Shown piece by piece: positions 25,176-33,862 of a stretch of 64,000 nucleotides of DNA (the first letter of the stretch is position 1; each line of letters starts with the position of its first letter). The stretch lies in assembly GCA_964406605.1 (NCBI GenBank), contig CAYOSF010000002.1:186001-250000 (forward strand), written 5' to 3'. This stretch comes from CAYOSF01 sp964406605 (GTDB lineage: Bacteria > Chloroflexota > Dehalococcoidia > DSTF01 > RBG-16-68-14). Below the pieces are notes generated by a model. The model searched no databases. It was not told where the DNA came from and worked only from the letters and a program-made list of their open reading frames with translations. The position numbers and the translations under genes are program-made.

Positions 25176-26456
25176 ATGCAAGACAGCGCCTACCGCAAGA
25201 CCACGCTCCCTAACGGCCTCCGCGTCATTACGTCGCCTATGCCCCACGCCCACTCCGTCGCCGTGAGTCTGTGCGTTGGCGCGGGCTCCCGCTACGAGAC
25301 GCCCTCCCATGCGGGCGTGAGTCACTTCATCGAGCACCTTTGCTTCAAGGGCACCGAGCGTCGCCCGACGCCCCGAGAGCTCTCTCAGGTCGTCGACAGC
25401 GTCGGCGGGACGATCAACGCGGCGACCGACCGCGAGATCACGGTGTTCTTCTGCAAGGTGGCGAGGTCTCACTTCGCCCTGGCCCTTGACGTGCTCGCCG
25501 ATCTCGTTCGGCGGCCGCTCTTCGAACCCGACGAGCTCGAGAAGGAGAGGAACGTGGTGAGCGAAGAGCTGGCCATGGTGGCGGACTCTCCCACTCAGCA
25601 GGCCGATATGCTCCTGGACGAGACCATCTGGCCGCGTCAGCCCCTGGGCCGCGACGTGGCGGGCGACGAGGCCACCCTCAGAAGCTTTACCCGAGAGATG
25701 GCGATCGACTACCTCCACCGCCAATACGTACCCAACAACGTCGTGGTCAGCGTGGCCGGGGCCGTGGGCCATGAAGAAGCGGTCGGGCTCGTGAGGGATT
25801 CTTTCGATGACTGGCCCAGGGGCGTCCCCGGTGGTTGGTTCCCCGCCGTCAACGGCCAGAAGGAGCCCCGCGCGGCGGTCAAGTACAAGGCGACGGAACA
25901 GGCGCACCTCACCCTGGCCGTCCGCGGTCTGCCCCTGCATCACCCTGACCGATATGCCCTGAGCCTGCTGAGCGTACTTCTGGGCGAGGGGATGAGCAGC
26001 CGGCTCGCCCTCGAGCTGAGGGAGCGGCTCGGGCTTTGCTATGACGTCCACAGCTACGTCAGCTTCTTCCTCGACGCCGGCTCCTTCGCCGTCTATGCGG
26101 GCGTCGACCCCGCCAGCGCCCGGGACGCGCTGCGCGCTCTGGTGACTGAACTGGTCCAGCTCCGCGAGCAGGGCGTGCCGGAGGAGGAGTTGTCCCGGGC
26201 GAAAGAGTTGGCCAAAGGGCGCCTGCTGCTCAGGCTGGAAGATACCCGAGCCGTGTCTGACTGGCTAGGTGCGCAGGAGCTGTTGGCCGGGCGAGTGCGC
26301 ACGGTCGATGAAGTGACCCGGCTCATCGACGCGGTGACGGTGGAGGACGTAGGCCTGCTCGCCCGCAGGCTCTTCGTGTCCGACCAGCTCAATCTGGCCG
26401 TCGTCGGGCCCTTCCGCAGCAGCCGTCCCTTCCTTCCCCTGCTCCGCCTCGAGTGA
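25176..26456 (+). CDS. M16-family zinc peptidase (processing-peptidase-like)
   Basis: 426 residues with the inverted zinc motif HFIEHL near residue 50 and the distal Glu in LEKERNVVSEEL about 76 residues on, as in mitochondrial processing peptidase beta and bacterial M16B enzymes. NGLRVITSPMPHAHSVAVSL at the N-terminus and LRERLGLCYDVHSYV in the second half are typical. It is active by itself in most Chloroflexota and Actinobacteria relatives. No signal peptide, so it is cytoplasmic. It often lies near pnp or dapB in other genomes; here it is a single gene. Confidence 0.94.
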   Translation: MQDSAYRKTTLPNGLRVITSPMPHAHSVAVSLCVGAGSRYETPSHAGVSHFIEHLCFKGTERRPTPRELSQVVDSVGGTINAATDREITVFFCKVARSHFALALDVLADLVRRPLFEPDELEKERNVVSEELAMVADSPTQQADMLLDETIWPRQPLGRDVAGDEATLRSFTREMAIDYLHRQYVPNNVVVSVAGAVGHEEAVGLVRDSFDDWPRGVPGGWFPAVNGQKEPRAAVKYKATEQAHLTLAVRGLPLHHPDRYALSLLSVLLGEGMSSRLALELRERLGLCYDVHSYVSFFLDAGSFAVYAGVDPASARDALRALVTELVQLREQGVPEEELSRAKELAKGRLLLRLEDTRAVSDWLGAQELLAGRVRTVDEVTRLIDAVTVEDVGLLARRLFVSDQLNLAVVGPFRSSRPFLPLLRLE

Positions 26457-26711
26457 CGTGGTTGGACCCAAGAGCAGTCCGATTCCTGGGGGGCGCCACC
26501 CTTTCGTCTGCTCGCCTGGCGCGTGGTCTCGGAGGAGAGCTGCTTGGAGCCGCGGAAGCTGATTGATGATCGTGGCTTTGACCACAGCGCTGGGTGACGT
26601 ATCATCGGGGCACTGCAGCCGGGTCCCCGCTACCCGAGAGGAGACATCATAGCCATCAGCGAAGTAGATGAGGTTGCGCTGGCCGGACCGGAGCGTCGCG
26701 GCGGCCAGGGA

Positions 26712-28613
26712 TTGGACCCCAATCAGGAGGAGTCGGGCAATCAGGCCATCCATCTCCTCCTCACCCACCCGGTTGTTGGACCCCAAACCGACTTCGTCGC
26801 CACCTATCGCGACAACGCCTACGAGGTGTGGGCCCAGCGCGGCATGGTGCGCTTCCAACGTTTGTACGACGCCGACGGCGGCTACGACTACCGGGTTGTT
26901 GAGACGCTGGGCCGCAACCCCATTGAGCAGCAGGACCACAGCGCCGTTGCCACCATTGACGAGGAGCTGGAGGCCGCCCGGCGGTCCGGCAACCACGCCG
27001 GCGGTCCCGGCGACGCCTTCATGGAGCCGGAGTCTCTCACCTACCCGCTGGCCTATGAACGGATCGCCCAGCTCTTCGACAGCCCGAACGCGCCGGACCT
27101 GGTCGTGAATCCCAAGTGCTACGCCTACGGGCATCAGCCGGGACAGCACGGCACGCTTGACGTCGTGCAGTCGCGGGCCCTGCTCGTCTTCTCCGGGCCG
27201 GGCATCGTTCCCGGCGTCAGCGAGGACCCCGCCCGCCAGATCGACATCGCCCCCACGATCGCCCGGCTGATGGACTTCCCCCGCATCGACGGGCGGGACG
27301 CCGTTGGCCGGCCCTCGTCCGACGTCTTCCTGCGGCGTCAGGACGGTCGGCCGATGGAGGACATCTTGGACCTCGACGGGAACGGCGAGCCCTGCGCCCG
27401 GCCCGAGCGCGTGTACCTGTTCCTCCTCGACGGTCTGAGTCACAGCGAGCTGCAGTGGCGACTGGAGCACGACCACGGGTCGATCCCCTACATGCGACGC
27501 GTCATCGAGCGCGGTCGCCTGTTCCGGTACGGCAGCATCTCCAGCTTCCCAAGCATCACCTGGCCCTGCCACAACACCATCGGCACCGGCTGCTGGTCCG
27601 GCCACCATGACATCGTCAATCCCGCCTACTATCTGCGTGAGACCCGGCAGCTGGTGACTCCCCAAGACGATGAGTTCGATACGGCGAAGTTCCTGGGAGA
27701 CGAGATGGAGACGCTGTTCGAGGCGTTCCACCGTGTCTACGGCGCCTGGGAGGGCGATGCCGGCGCTCTGACCGCGGCCATCAACGAGCCCTGCACCAGA
27801 GGCGCCGACCACTCCGTGCTTGAGCATTCCGTGTTGGGCGACCGCGATCTCCTCCGTTCCCTCACACGCGAATCCCAGGGAGACACGGTCCCCCGCTGGC
27901 TGGCCGATGACCAGGAGAACCTCCACAAGACCTCGATCATAGACAACGCCGGCCTCGGTCAGGCGCGAACCCTCTTTTCGGAGGATTCACATCCGCCCCC
28001 CATCTTCACCTTCCACGAGATCGTCATCACGGACAGCGTCGGCCACGACTACGGGCCCCACGACGCCGGCCTGCGGGACGCTCTCGATGAAACCGACCTG
28101 CGCTTCGGTCGCCTGGTCCGCACCTTGGAGGAACGCGGCCTCTTCGACTCCACGCTGTTCATCATCGCGGCCGACCACGGTATGGCTCCTACCCGAGCGG
28201 AGCTGAAGGCAAACCAGGTGGGACTGCTGCCCCGGGAAGGGATGAAGGCGGTGGTGCCCTCGCCCTTTGTCTACTTGTTGGACATGGCGGTCGAGGTGGC
28301 CCGCGCTCCCGACGGCAGATCCGCCACCGTCACGGTTCTAGTCAACGACGCCGATGGCTCCGGGGAACGCCCGCCCGTCGCCGGCGCCGAGATCGTCGTC
28401 AGCAACCATGACGGGGCGGCGCTGACCCGCGCCACCACCGACGGGAGTGGTACGGCCGTCTTGCCGCTCCCCGGCGACGGCGCGTCCGACGACACGACCT
28501 TTGCCATTCAGCACCAGGACTACAACACCCGCCGCCTGCGCCCGGACGGGTCCAGCGTTGCGCCGGACCTGCGCGAGCTGTTGTACGGCGATTCGAAGGC
28601 CGGCCGCAGATGA
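26712..28613 (+). CDS. alkaline-phosphatase-superfamily protein (phosphodiesterase-like) with an extra N-terminal half-domain
   Basis: 633 residues from a TTG. The C-terminal ~400 residues form a nucleotide pyrophosphatase/phosphodiesterase-like metallo-domain: VYLFLLDGLSHSE (about 233-245, first metal Asp), SFPSITWPCHNTI in the nucleophile region, DSVGHDYGP (about 440) and AADHGMAPT (about 486). The first ~210 residues look like the C-terminal half of a second domain of the same superfamily (HGTLDVVQSRALLVFSGPGI then DIAPTIARLMDFP). The sequence upstream of the TTG stays open and looks coding back to about 26646, just after GAGGAG, so translation may begin at an ATC or ATA there. A beta-rich C-terminal tail follows. 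Overlaps the next gene by four bases. Confidence 0.82.
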   Translation: MDPNQEESGNQAIHLLLTHPVVGPQTDFVATYRDNAYEVWAQRGMVRFQRLYDADGGYDYRVVETLGRNPIEQQDHSAVATIDEELEAARRSGNHAGGPGDAFMEPESLTYPLAYERIAQLFDSPNAPDLVVNPKCYAYGHQPGQHGTLDVVQSRALLVFSGPGIVPGVSEDPARQIDIAPTIARLMDFPRIDGRDAVGRPSSDVFLRRQDGRPMEDILDLDGNGEPCARPERVYLFLLDGLSHSELQWRLEHDHGSIPYMRRVIERGRLFRYGSISSFPSITWPCHNTIGTGCWSGHHDIVNPAYYLRETRQLVTPQDDEFDTAKFLGDEMETLFEAFHRVYGAWEGDAGALTAAINEPCTRGADHSVLEHSVLGDRDLLRSLTRESQGDTVPRWLADDQENLHKTSIIDNAGLGQARTLFSEDSHPPPIFTFHEIVITDSVGHDYGPHDAGLRDALDETDLRFGRLVRTLEERGLFDSTLFIIAADHGMAPTRAELKANQVGLLPREGMKAVVPSPFVYLLDMAVEVARAPDGRSATVTVLVNDADGSGERPPVAGAEIVVSNHDGAALTRATTDGSGTAVLPLPGDGASDDTTFAIQHQDYNTRRLRPDGSSVAPDLRELLYGDSKAGRR

Positions 28614-29023
28614 CGCCCCGCCGAGCGCTCGTTGCGGCGGTGGTCGTCATGGCGGCATCTCTCGCGACCGCCTGCGGTGGCAACAGCGGCAATGGTGATG
28701 GCACGTCACGTCCCTCCGACACGCCCGCGGGAGGGACCGCCCCCAGGGGCACGGCGACGGTCGGCCCGGAGGACACGCCCACGGAGTTTGAGGCGCTTCG
28801 TGATGACCTCAGTGCCCAGCTCGATGCCATCGGCGTGAACATTGGTGACGTCCCCGACGACATACGGGATCAGATCCTGGCGTCGTGCAGGGAGCTTGGC
28901 CGGTTCACTGATGCGGAACGCGTCGAGGAGGTGTGCGAAGCTATCGAGCGCGCCATCGAGGACGACGATCCCGGCCTCATAGACCTCGTGGTAGAGCAGT
29001 TGGCGGAGTTGGAACCCGACTAG
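28610..29023 (+). CDS. hypothetical lipoprotein
   Basis: 137 residues; lipoprotein signal MTPRRALVAAVVVMAASLAT with lipobox LATAC, then a Ser/Thr/Pro/Gly linker and an acidic helical domain of about 80 residues (DDLSAQLDAIGVNIGDVPDD, VEEVCEAIERAIEDDD). One Cys pair (SCRELG, EEVCEA) may bridge. The start ATG sits in the ATGA overlap with the phosphodiesterase-like gene, implying coupling and a shared process at the cell surface. No family is recognised. Confidence 0.78.
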   Translation: MTPRRALVAAVVVMAASLATACGGNSGNGDGTSRPSDTPAGGTAPRGTATVGPEDTPTEFEALRDDLSAQLDAIGVNIGDVPDDIRDQILASCRELGRFTDAERVEEVCEAIERAIEDDDPGLIDLVVEQLAELEPD

Positions 29024-29092
29024 CCGGCGGGCGCCCTCTCTCCCCACGTGCCGCTGCCCTCCGGCGCGTCTGCGCGCGCTCAGGCCTATACG

Positions 29093-32000
29093 CTACTCGT
29101 ATCGAAGCGCGTCGGCGATGGGGACTCCTGCCGCCTGCCTGGAAGGAATGAACGTCATGACAAGCGAGGCCAGGAAGGCGAGGCCGGAGATGAACAGGAT
29201 CTGCAGCCACGGTATAGCGAAGCCGGTGCTGGCCGGGAACTCGTCGCTCGTGATGAGGAAGATCGACAGCCAGATAGCCAGTCCCACGCCGGAGGCGATC
29301 CCCAGCAGCGTGATGAACGACGACTCCAGCAGGAAGCTCAACGCCACCGTGCTCCTCTTGTAGCCGATCGCCCGCAGCATCCCGATCTGCTGCCGTCGCT
29401 CCACCACCGTGCGGAACGCGATCACGCCTACCGCCGCGATGCCCACGAACAGCCCCAGCCCCATGAACCCCTGCATCAGCAGGAAGAAGTTGTTCATCGC
29501 CTGCTGCCCGTCGTCGATCTGCTGCTTGATCGACTCCGCCTGGGCGCCGATCGGCAGCAGAGCGGCCTCGATCGCCCGCGCTGCCGCCTTCGAATGGCCG
29601 GGGTCCTTGAGCCCCACGTAGTGTCTGGACAGGATGGGCTCGCCGAAGAGACTCTGGAACCGCTGCTCCGTAACGTAGAGCCCGAAGAAGCTCGCGCTCG
29701 CACCGAAATCGATGACTCCAATCACTTCCACCTGCTCTGTCCGCTCGGATACGGGGTCCATGACTACGAGCGGAACCGGGTCGAACACCTTCGCGTCCGT
29801 TGGAATCCCCGAGATCCGGAGTGCGTCCCCCCCAAACTCCATGCCGCCTCCCTCGATGGCGAAGCGGTCAACCACGGCCACGTCCTCGCGTGTCGTCAGC
29901 GCCTTCCACACCGCTGCGTCGCTGTCGAAACCCGTCGCCCGCGCGCTCAGCGGTATGTCTCCTCCCTCGACGAACCCGGTGTCCACCCCGAAGACGGGGT
30001 AGTTGTGAAAGCCGCCTCTCCCTGTCGTGTCCTCGGTCACCTGCGACTCGCCCGCCAGCTCAACGCGGCCGACGGCTCGGAACGTCTGGCCGATTGTGGA
30101 CCCGCCCTCAGCTACGGCGGTGCTCAAGTCCGCGATCGGGTTGTTCGGGTTCTCGTCGACAACCACGTCCCAGCCGCCCCGGGCGGAGTCCGTCAGGAAG
30201 ATGCGGTTGAAGTTCGTGTTCATCGTGGACATCATGGTGAGCGCGAAGATCACCAGGGAGATCATGGCCAGGGTCATGCCCGTTCGGAACTTGTTGGCCA
30301 GCGGGTAGGCGATGGCGGTCTTCATGGCGGGCAGGATGGCGCTGAATGCGCCGCCGATCCGGGACACGAAGGTCAGTACCAAGTCCGCGTTGTAGACAAG
30401 GACGAAGGTGGAGGCCGTCACCATGGCCACGCCGCTCAGGAAGAACATCTCCATGTCCCCCTGGAGTTTCCCAAACAGGAATTCCATCCGCCCGCCCGCG
30501 ACGAAGCCCCAGAACACTAGCAGGAAGACGCTGGCCCCCGTGTAGACGGGCCGCTCCCGCAGACCGAAGAAGCAGAGAATGACGGCCGCCCCGAACAGGA
30601 TCATTGACGACCCCAGCGCAAACGGGAACGCCTGGTCGTTGACCAACCCCAGTCTCACGAGCAGGCCACCGCCCACCATTCCGAGGGTGGCGAAGCCCGC
30701 GAGCCAGGAGATGGGCCGGTCCCGGTCCTGCAGCGCCACCAACACAAGACCCAGCGGAGGCACCACAATCCCCGCAGGCACCAACCAGCCGGGCATGCTG
30801 CGCGGCCTCCGGTCGCGCGTCAGCCAAATCAGCGCCAGCGCCGTGAGATAGAACGGGGCCAGCGGCACGATCACGAGCGGCCAGATCGGGATCCGCTCGC
30901 CGTGCGCCCTCTGGTCGGCCGGAAAGCTGAAGCTGTGCCCCCGAAGCATGTAGACGAACGCGCTAATCGGCAGCAGCACCACCGCAACGACAGCGTTCAG
31001 GACGCCTCGCAGGTAACCCCCAAGTGTGCCTGCCTCCGGGTTGACCGGCTTCGTCTCCGGCAGGTCGCGGATGGCGGCCACGATGTTCAGGCTGGAAGCG
31101 CGCCAGGAGGCGAAGGTGACCGTCAGGAACGTGAGCACCACGCCCAGGCTGTATGAGATGATGACGCTCCGGGCCGTGACGTGGGGCTGGATATCGAAAT
31201 ACTCCCCGAAGATGCGCGCCATGATCGCCGCAATACCGAACGCCACTGCTACCCCCAGCGCCGCGCCGACCATGGCCGACAGAACGTTGTAGGCCATCCC
31301 CTCCGACATGAACATCTGAATCAGGTGGCTGCGCTTCGTCCCGACGGCACGCGCCATTCCCAACTCCGGCTTGCGCTCCGCCGCCAGCATCACGAAGATC
31401 ATCACGATGAGCAGCATTCCCGCCGCGATCGAAAACAGCCCGAAGATCAAGAAGAACGTGGCCATGAAGTTGCCGGCTTGCTCCGCCCCGTCCGCCAGAT
31501 CCTTCTTGACATCGTAGACTTCGACCCGCTGGCCGGCGAACGCCCGGTCAAGCGTCGCGACTACCTCCTCAGTGCTCTTCACACCCTCCCGCACGCCCCC
31601 GCGGTTCGAGATCACGATGAAGCTCACATCGCCCGGCTGCCCGAACAGCTCTTGCAGAGTATCGAGGCGGGTCACCATGCCCTCCAGCGCGCCGAAGTCG
31701 CCGGCTCCCGTCAGCAGCCGGTCTTTCACGATGTCCACGATCGTGAATTCATGCGGCTGCCCTTGCACGAAGACCTTCACCTGGTCTCCTGCCTCCGTCG
31801 CCAGGTCGTCGGCCGCGCTCTGGTTCATGAACGCCTCGTCGGGACCCAGCGAAGCGACGTCAAGCTGCTCCCCGGTCTTGCTTGAGATCACGTCGGGGAA
31901 GCCGTCGAGCGACTCCACGTCCAGCCCTGCGAAGTTGACCGACGGCTCGCTCTGGCCGCTGCGCTCGTTCGTGACCGGCACCGACCCCCTCAGCACAGGG

Positions 32001-32407
32001 AGGAACCCGTCGATGTTGGGGTCCGCCGCCGTCTCCACGTCAGTTCTCAGTTCCTGGGTGAGGTCTGCCGAGATCACCGACTCGACACCGATCGGAGCCT
32101 GCTCGCCCTCGCCGCTTCTTTGTACCCACTCGTCGGCGTGACCCAGGAGCCTGTAGATCTGCGCGGACAGACTGCGGTCCACCGTGTCACCCGTCGTGAA
32201 CGCTGCCGAAATGATGAGCGTGCTCAGCATCAGGCCGATGATGATCAACGTGGTCTGCGCGATCCTTCGCGGCATGTTTCGGATGCCCATGACGAACATC
32301 ACTCGGCTCCGCACCACCACGTAGCCGACTGCTGCCAGCGACACGCCCAGCAGCGCCACGAGGATCAGCATGATCAGGTTCATCGGGATGCCGAAGAGGT
32401 CGTCCAC
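29093..32407 (-). CDS. ABC transporter permease, FtsX/MacB-like, long form
   Basis: 1104 residues, about twice a single FtsX-type permease. N-terminal helices (about 10-70), a large extracytoplasmic domain (about 75-295), a first FtsX core of helices (about 305-430: FFLIFGLFSIAAGMLLIVMI...), a central hydrophobic block (about 460-680), a second extracytoplasmic domain and a last FtsX core (about 955-1095: GLFVGIAAVGVIAFRTVVERR and QQIGMLRAIGYKRS). This two-module form is common for Gram-positive and Chloroflexota lipoprotein or lipid exporters. Its ATPase is encoded five bases upstream. Likely role: extrusion of lipoproteins, lipids or peptides, or signalling by mechanotransmission. Confidence 0.93.
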   Translation of the reverse strand: MDDLFGIPMNLIMLILVALLGVSLAAVGYVVVRSRVMFVMGIRNMPRRIAQTTLIIIGLMLSTLIISAAFTTGDTVDRSLSAQIYRLLGHADEWVQRSGEGEQAPIGVESVISADLTQELRTDVETAADPNIDGFLPVLRGSVPVTNERSGQSEPSVNFAGLDVESLDGFPDVISSKTGEQLDVASLGPDEAFMNQSAADDLATEAGDQVKVFVQGQPHEFTIVDIVKDRLLTGAGDFGALEGMVTRLDTLQELFGQPGDVSFIVISNRGGVREGVKSTEEVVATLDRAFAGQRVEVYDVKKDLADGAEQAGNFMATFFLIFGLFSIAAGMLLIVMIFVMLAAERKPELGMARAVGTKRSHLIQMFMSEGMAYNVLSAMVGAALGVAVAFGIAAIMARIFGEYFDIQPHVTARSVIISYSLGVVLTFLTVTFASWRASSLNIVAAIRDLPETKPVNPEAGTLGGYLRGVLNAVVAVVLLPISAFVYMLRGHSFSFPADQRAHGERIPIWPLVIVPLAPFYLTALALIWLTRDRRPRSMPGWLVPAGIVVPPLGLVLVALQDRDRPISWLAGFATLGMVGGGLLVRLGLVNDQAFPFALGSSMILFGAAVILCFFGLRERPVYTGASVFLLVFWGFVAGGRMEFLFGKLQGDMEMFFLSGVAMVTASTFVLVYNADLVLTFVSRIGGAFSAILPAMKTAIAYPLANKFRTGMTLAMISLVIFALTMMSTMNTNFNRIFLTDSARGGWDVVVDENPNNPIADLSTAVAEGGSTIGQTFRAVGRVELAGESQVTEDTTGRGGFHNYPVFGVDTGFVEGGDIPLSARATGFDSDAAVWKALTTREDVAVVDRFAIEGGGMEFGGDALRISGIPTDAKVFDPVPLVVMDPVSERTEQVEVIGVIDFGASASFFGLYVTEQRFQSLFGEPILSRHYVGLKDPGHSKAAARAIEAALLPIGAQAESIKQQIDDGQQAMNNFFLLMQGFMGLGLFVGIAAVGVIAFRTVVERRQQIGMLRAIGYKRSTVALSFLLESSFITLLGIASGVGLAIWLSIFLITSDEFPASTGFAIPWLQILFISGLAFLASLVMTFIPSRQAAGVPIADALRYE

Positions 32408-32412
32408 GGAGC

Positions 32413-33183
32413 CTACGCCTTGGCTGCGCTCTGCAGGCGCTGCGCGCCCCTTTCGGTGGGTTCCTCGTCCACGATCAGGCCGTCCACCATGCGGACCAGG
32501 CGGTCCGTGCGCGCTGCCACCTCGCGGGCGTGGGTCACGATCACAAACGTCTGGTTCTGGGTCTCGTTGAGCTCCACCATCAGATCGATGATCTGATCGG
32601 CGCTCGCCGAATCGAGGTCACCGGTGGGCTCGTCCGCCCAGACGATAGCCGGATTGTTCACCAGCGAGCGGGCGATGGTCACCCGTTGCCGCTGTCCGCC
32701 CGACAGCTCCGTCGGTCTGTGCGATGCCCACTCGGCCAGATGCACGCGGTCCAGCGCCTCCAGCGCCCGGCGGCGCGCGTCCTTCGTACCGACGCCGCCC
32801 ACCAGCAGAGGCAGTTCAACGTTTTCGACCGCGGACAGCACGGGCAGCAGATTGTAGAACTGGAAGACGAAGCCCATCCGCGCCGCTCGGTACTCCGACT
32901 TGCGGTTGTCGGTCAGCGTGTTGATGTCCACGCCCTCAATGAGGATACGGCCGTCATCGATGACGTCCAGCCCGCTGAGGCAGTTGAGCAGCGTCGTCTT
33001 GCCGCATCCTGAGGGACCCATGATCGCCACCATCTCGCCCCGCCGCACGGAGAGCGACACGCCCCGCAGGGCACGGACTTGCACTTTCCCCGTGTCGTAG
33101 GTCTTGGTGACCTCTGTTGCCTGGATGATTGCGGTCCCGTCCGGCGAGGGGACGCCGGCCGAGCCTGGCGTGTCAGTTGTCAT
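32413..33183 (-). CDS. ABC transporter ATP-binding protein, MacB/LolD type
   Basis: 256 residues with Walker A GPSGCGKTTLLN, Q-loop FVFQFYNLLP, signature LSGGQRQRVTIARSL, Walker B VWADEPTGDLDS and the H-loop THAREVA. The DEPTGDLD form and Q-loop context are typical of MacB/LolD/FtsE ATPases, which partner FtsX-like permeases such as the next gene. A short Pro/Gly-rich N-terminal extension precedes the domain. Divergent from a small membrane-protein gene. Confidence 0.95.
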   Translation of the reverse strand: MTTDTPGSAGVPSPDGTAIIQATEVTKTYDTGKVQVRALRGVSLSVRRGEMVAIMGPSGCGKTTLLNCLSGLDVIDDGRILIEGVDINTLTDNRKSEYRAARMGFVFQFYNLLPVLSAVENVELPLLVGGVGTKDARRRALEALDRVHLAEWASHRPTELSGGQRQRVTIARSLVNNPAIVWADEPTGDLDSASADQIIDLMVELNETQNQTFVIVTHAREVAARTDRLVRMVDGLIVDEEPTERGAQRLQSAAKA

Positions 33184-33276
33184 AAGCAGCTATCTCCCGC
33201 AAGACTCGCCATCATGGTACCGGACGCCTCGGCCCTGGGCCAACGACCTCCCCTGGGCAACTAACCCGGCCCCCCG

Positions 33277-33285
33277 TGATAGAAT
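33277..33285 (+). promoter_or_regulatory. extended -10 promoter of the 33311 gene
   Basis: TGATAGAAT: an extended -10 TG plus TAGAAT (33280-33285), 26 bases before the ATG. A GAGGT ribosome-binding site at 33297-33301 follows at normal distance. Confidence 0.5.
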
Positions 33286-33310
33286 GAGGCCGGGTCGAGG
33301 TCACCCCGTC

Positions 33311-33862
33311 ATGGACGATGAGCCTGCCACACTGCCTGCTCTTCCCAGCGCCGCGGAGGAGGCTCCGGAGGCCGTCATCAGCGCGCAGAGCGCACTCCGC
33401 CTCCTGCTCCTTCTCCTCACCATCTGGACGTTCTTCTCCGGTCTAGCGCTCGTTCTCTTTCAGAGCGGCGCCGCCGCCACCATCGGGGGCGGCCTGGGCG
33501 GTGGCGAAGGGGCCGCCGCGCAGCGGCTCCTCGGCATCCACCTACTGGTGCTGGCCGCGATCTACGGGCTCCTCGCCTGGGAACCAGAGCGCTATCGTCT
33601 CCTGCTGTGGGTGCCCTACGCAACCCAGGCCGGCATAGTTCTCGTCACCATGTTCGACCTCCTGGCGGGCAACCGGAGCATTCAACATGGCATTCTCCCT
33701 CTCATCATCACCGCCACCTTCCTCGTCCTGCTGGTCGGGGTCTGGCGGGCGGGGAGGCGGCCGGCGGGCCCGGCGCCGGTGGTGGTTGAGGGGCGGTCTG
33801 CGCCGCTGGAGCCGGAGGGCAAGGATACCACGGAAGAGACCGGCCAGGCAGACCAGACCTAG
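33311..33862 (+). CDS. four-helix integral membrane protein of unknown function
   Basis: 183 residues from ATG 33311, chosen by the GAGGT site upstream; the frame is open further upstream but would run into the divergent ATPase gene. After a soluble Ala/Glu-rich N-terminus (~35 residues) come about four hydrophobic segments (LRLLLLLLTIWTFFSGLALV, HLLVLAAIYGLLAW, LLLWVPYATQAGIVLVTMF and ILPLIITATFLVLLVGVW), then a charged Pro/Glu/Thr tail. No family is recognised. Its stop codon overlaps that of the glycerate kinase in one CTAG. Confidence 0.75.
   Translation: MDDEPATLPALPSAAEEAPEAVISAQSALRLLLLLLTIWTFFSGLALVLFQSGAAATIGGGLGGGEGAAAQRLLGIHLLVLAAIYGLLAWEPERYRLLLWVPYATQAGIVLVTMFDLLAGNRSIQHGILPLIITATFLVLLVGVWRAGRRPAGPAPVVVEGRSAPLEPEGKDTTEETGQADQT

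Noticed and set aside
26265..27926. 553-codon frame on the minus strand opposite the M16 and phosphodiesterase-like genes
   Set aside because: It spans the end of one real gene and most of another in antisense, has no domain and no ribosome-binding site; an effect of GC-rich codon bias.
29048..30520. 490-codon plus-strand frame opposite the ABC permease
   Set aside because: Antisense shadow of a clear FtsX-type permease; composition (Arg, His, Glu, Gly repeats) is artefactual.
33104..33310. 69-codon N-terminal extension of the 33311 membrane protein
   Set aside because: It would overlap the divergent ABC ATPase gene by 80 bases and is Trp/Pro/Arg-rich; a GAGGT site marks ATG 33311.
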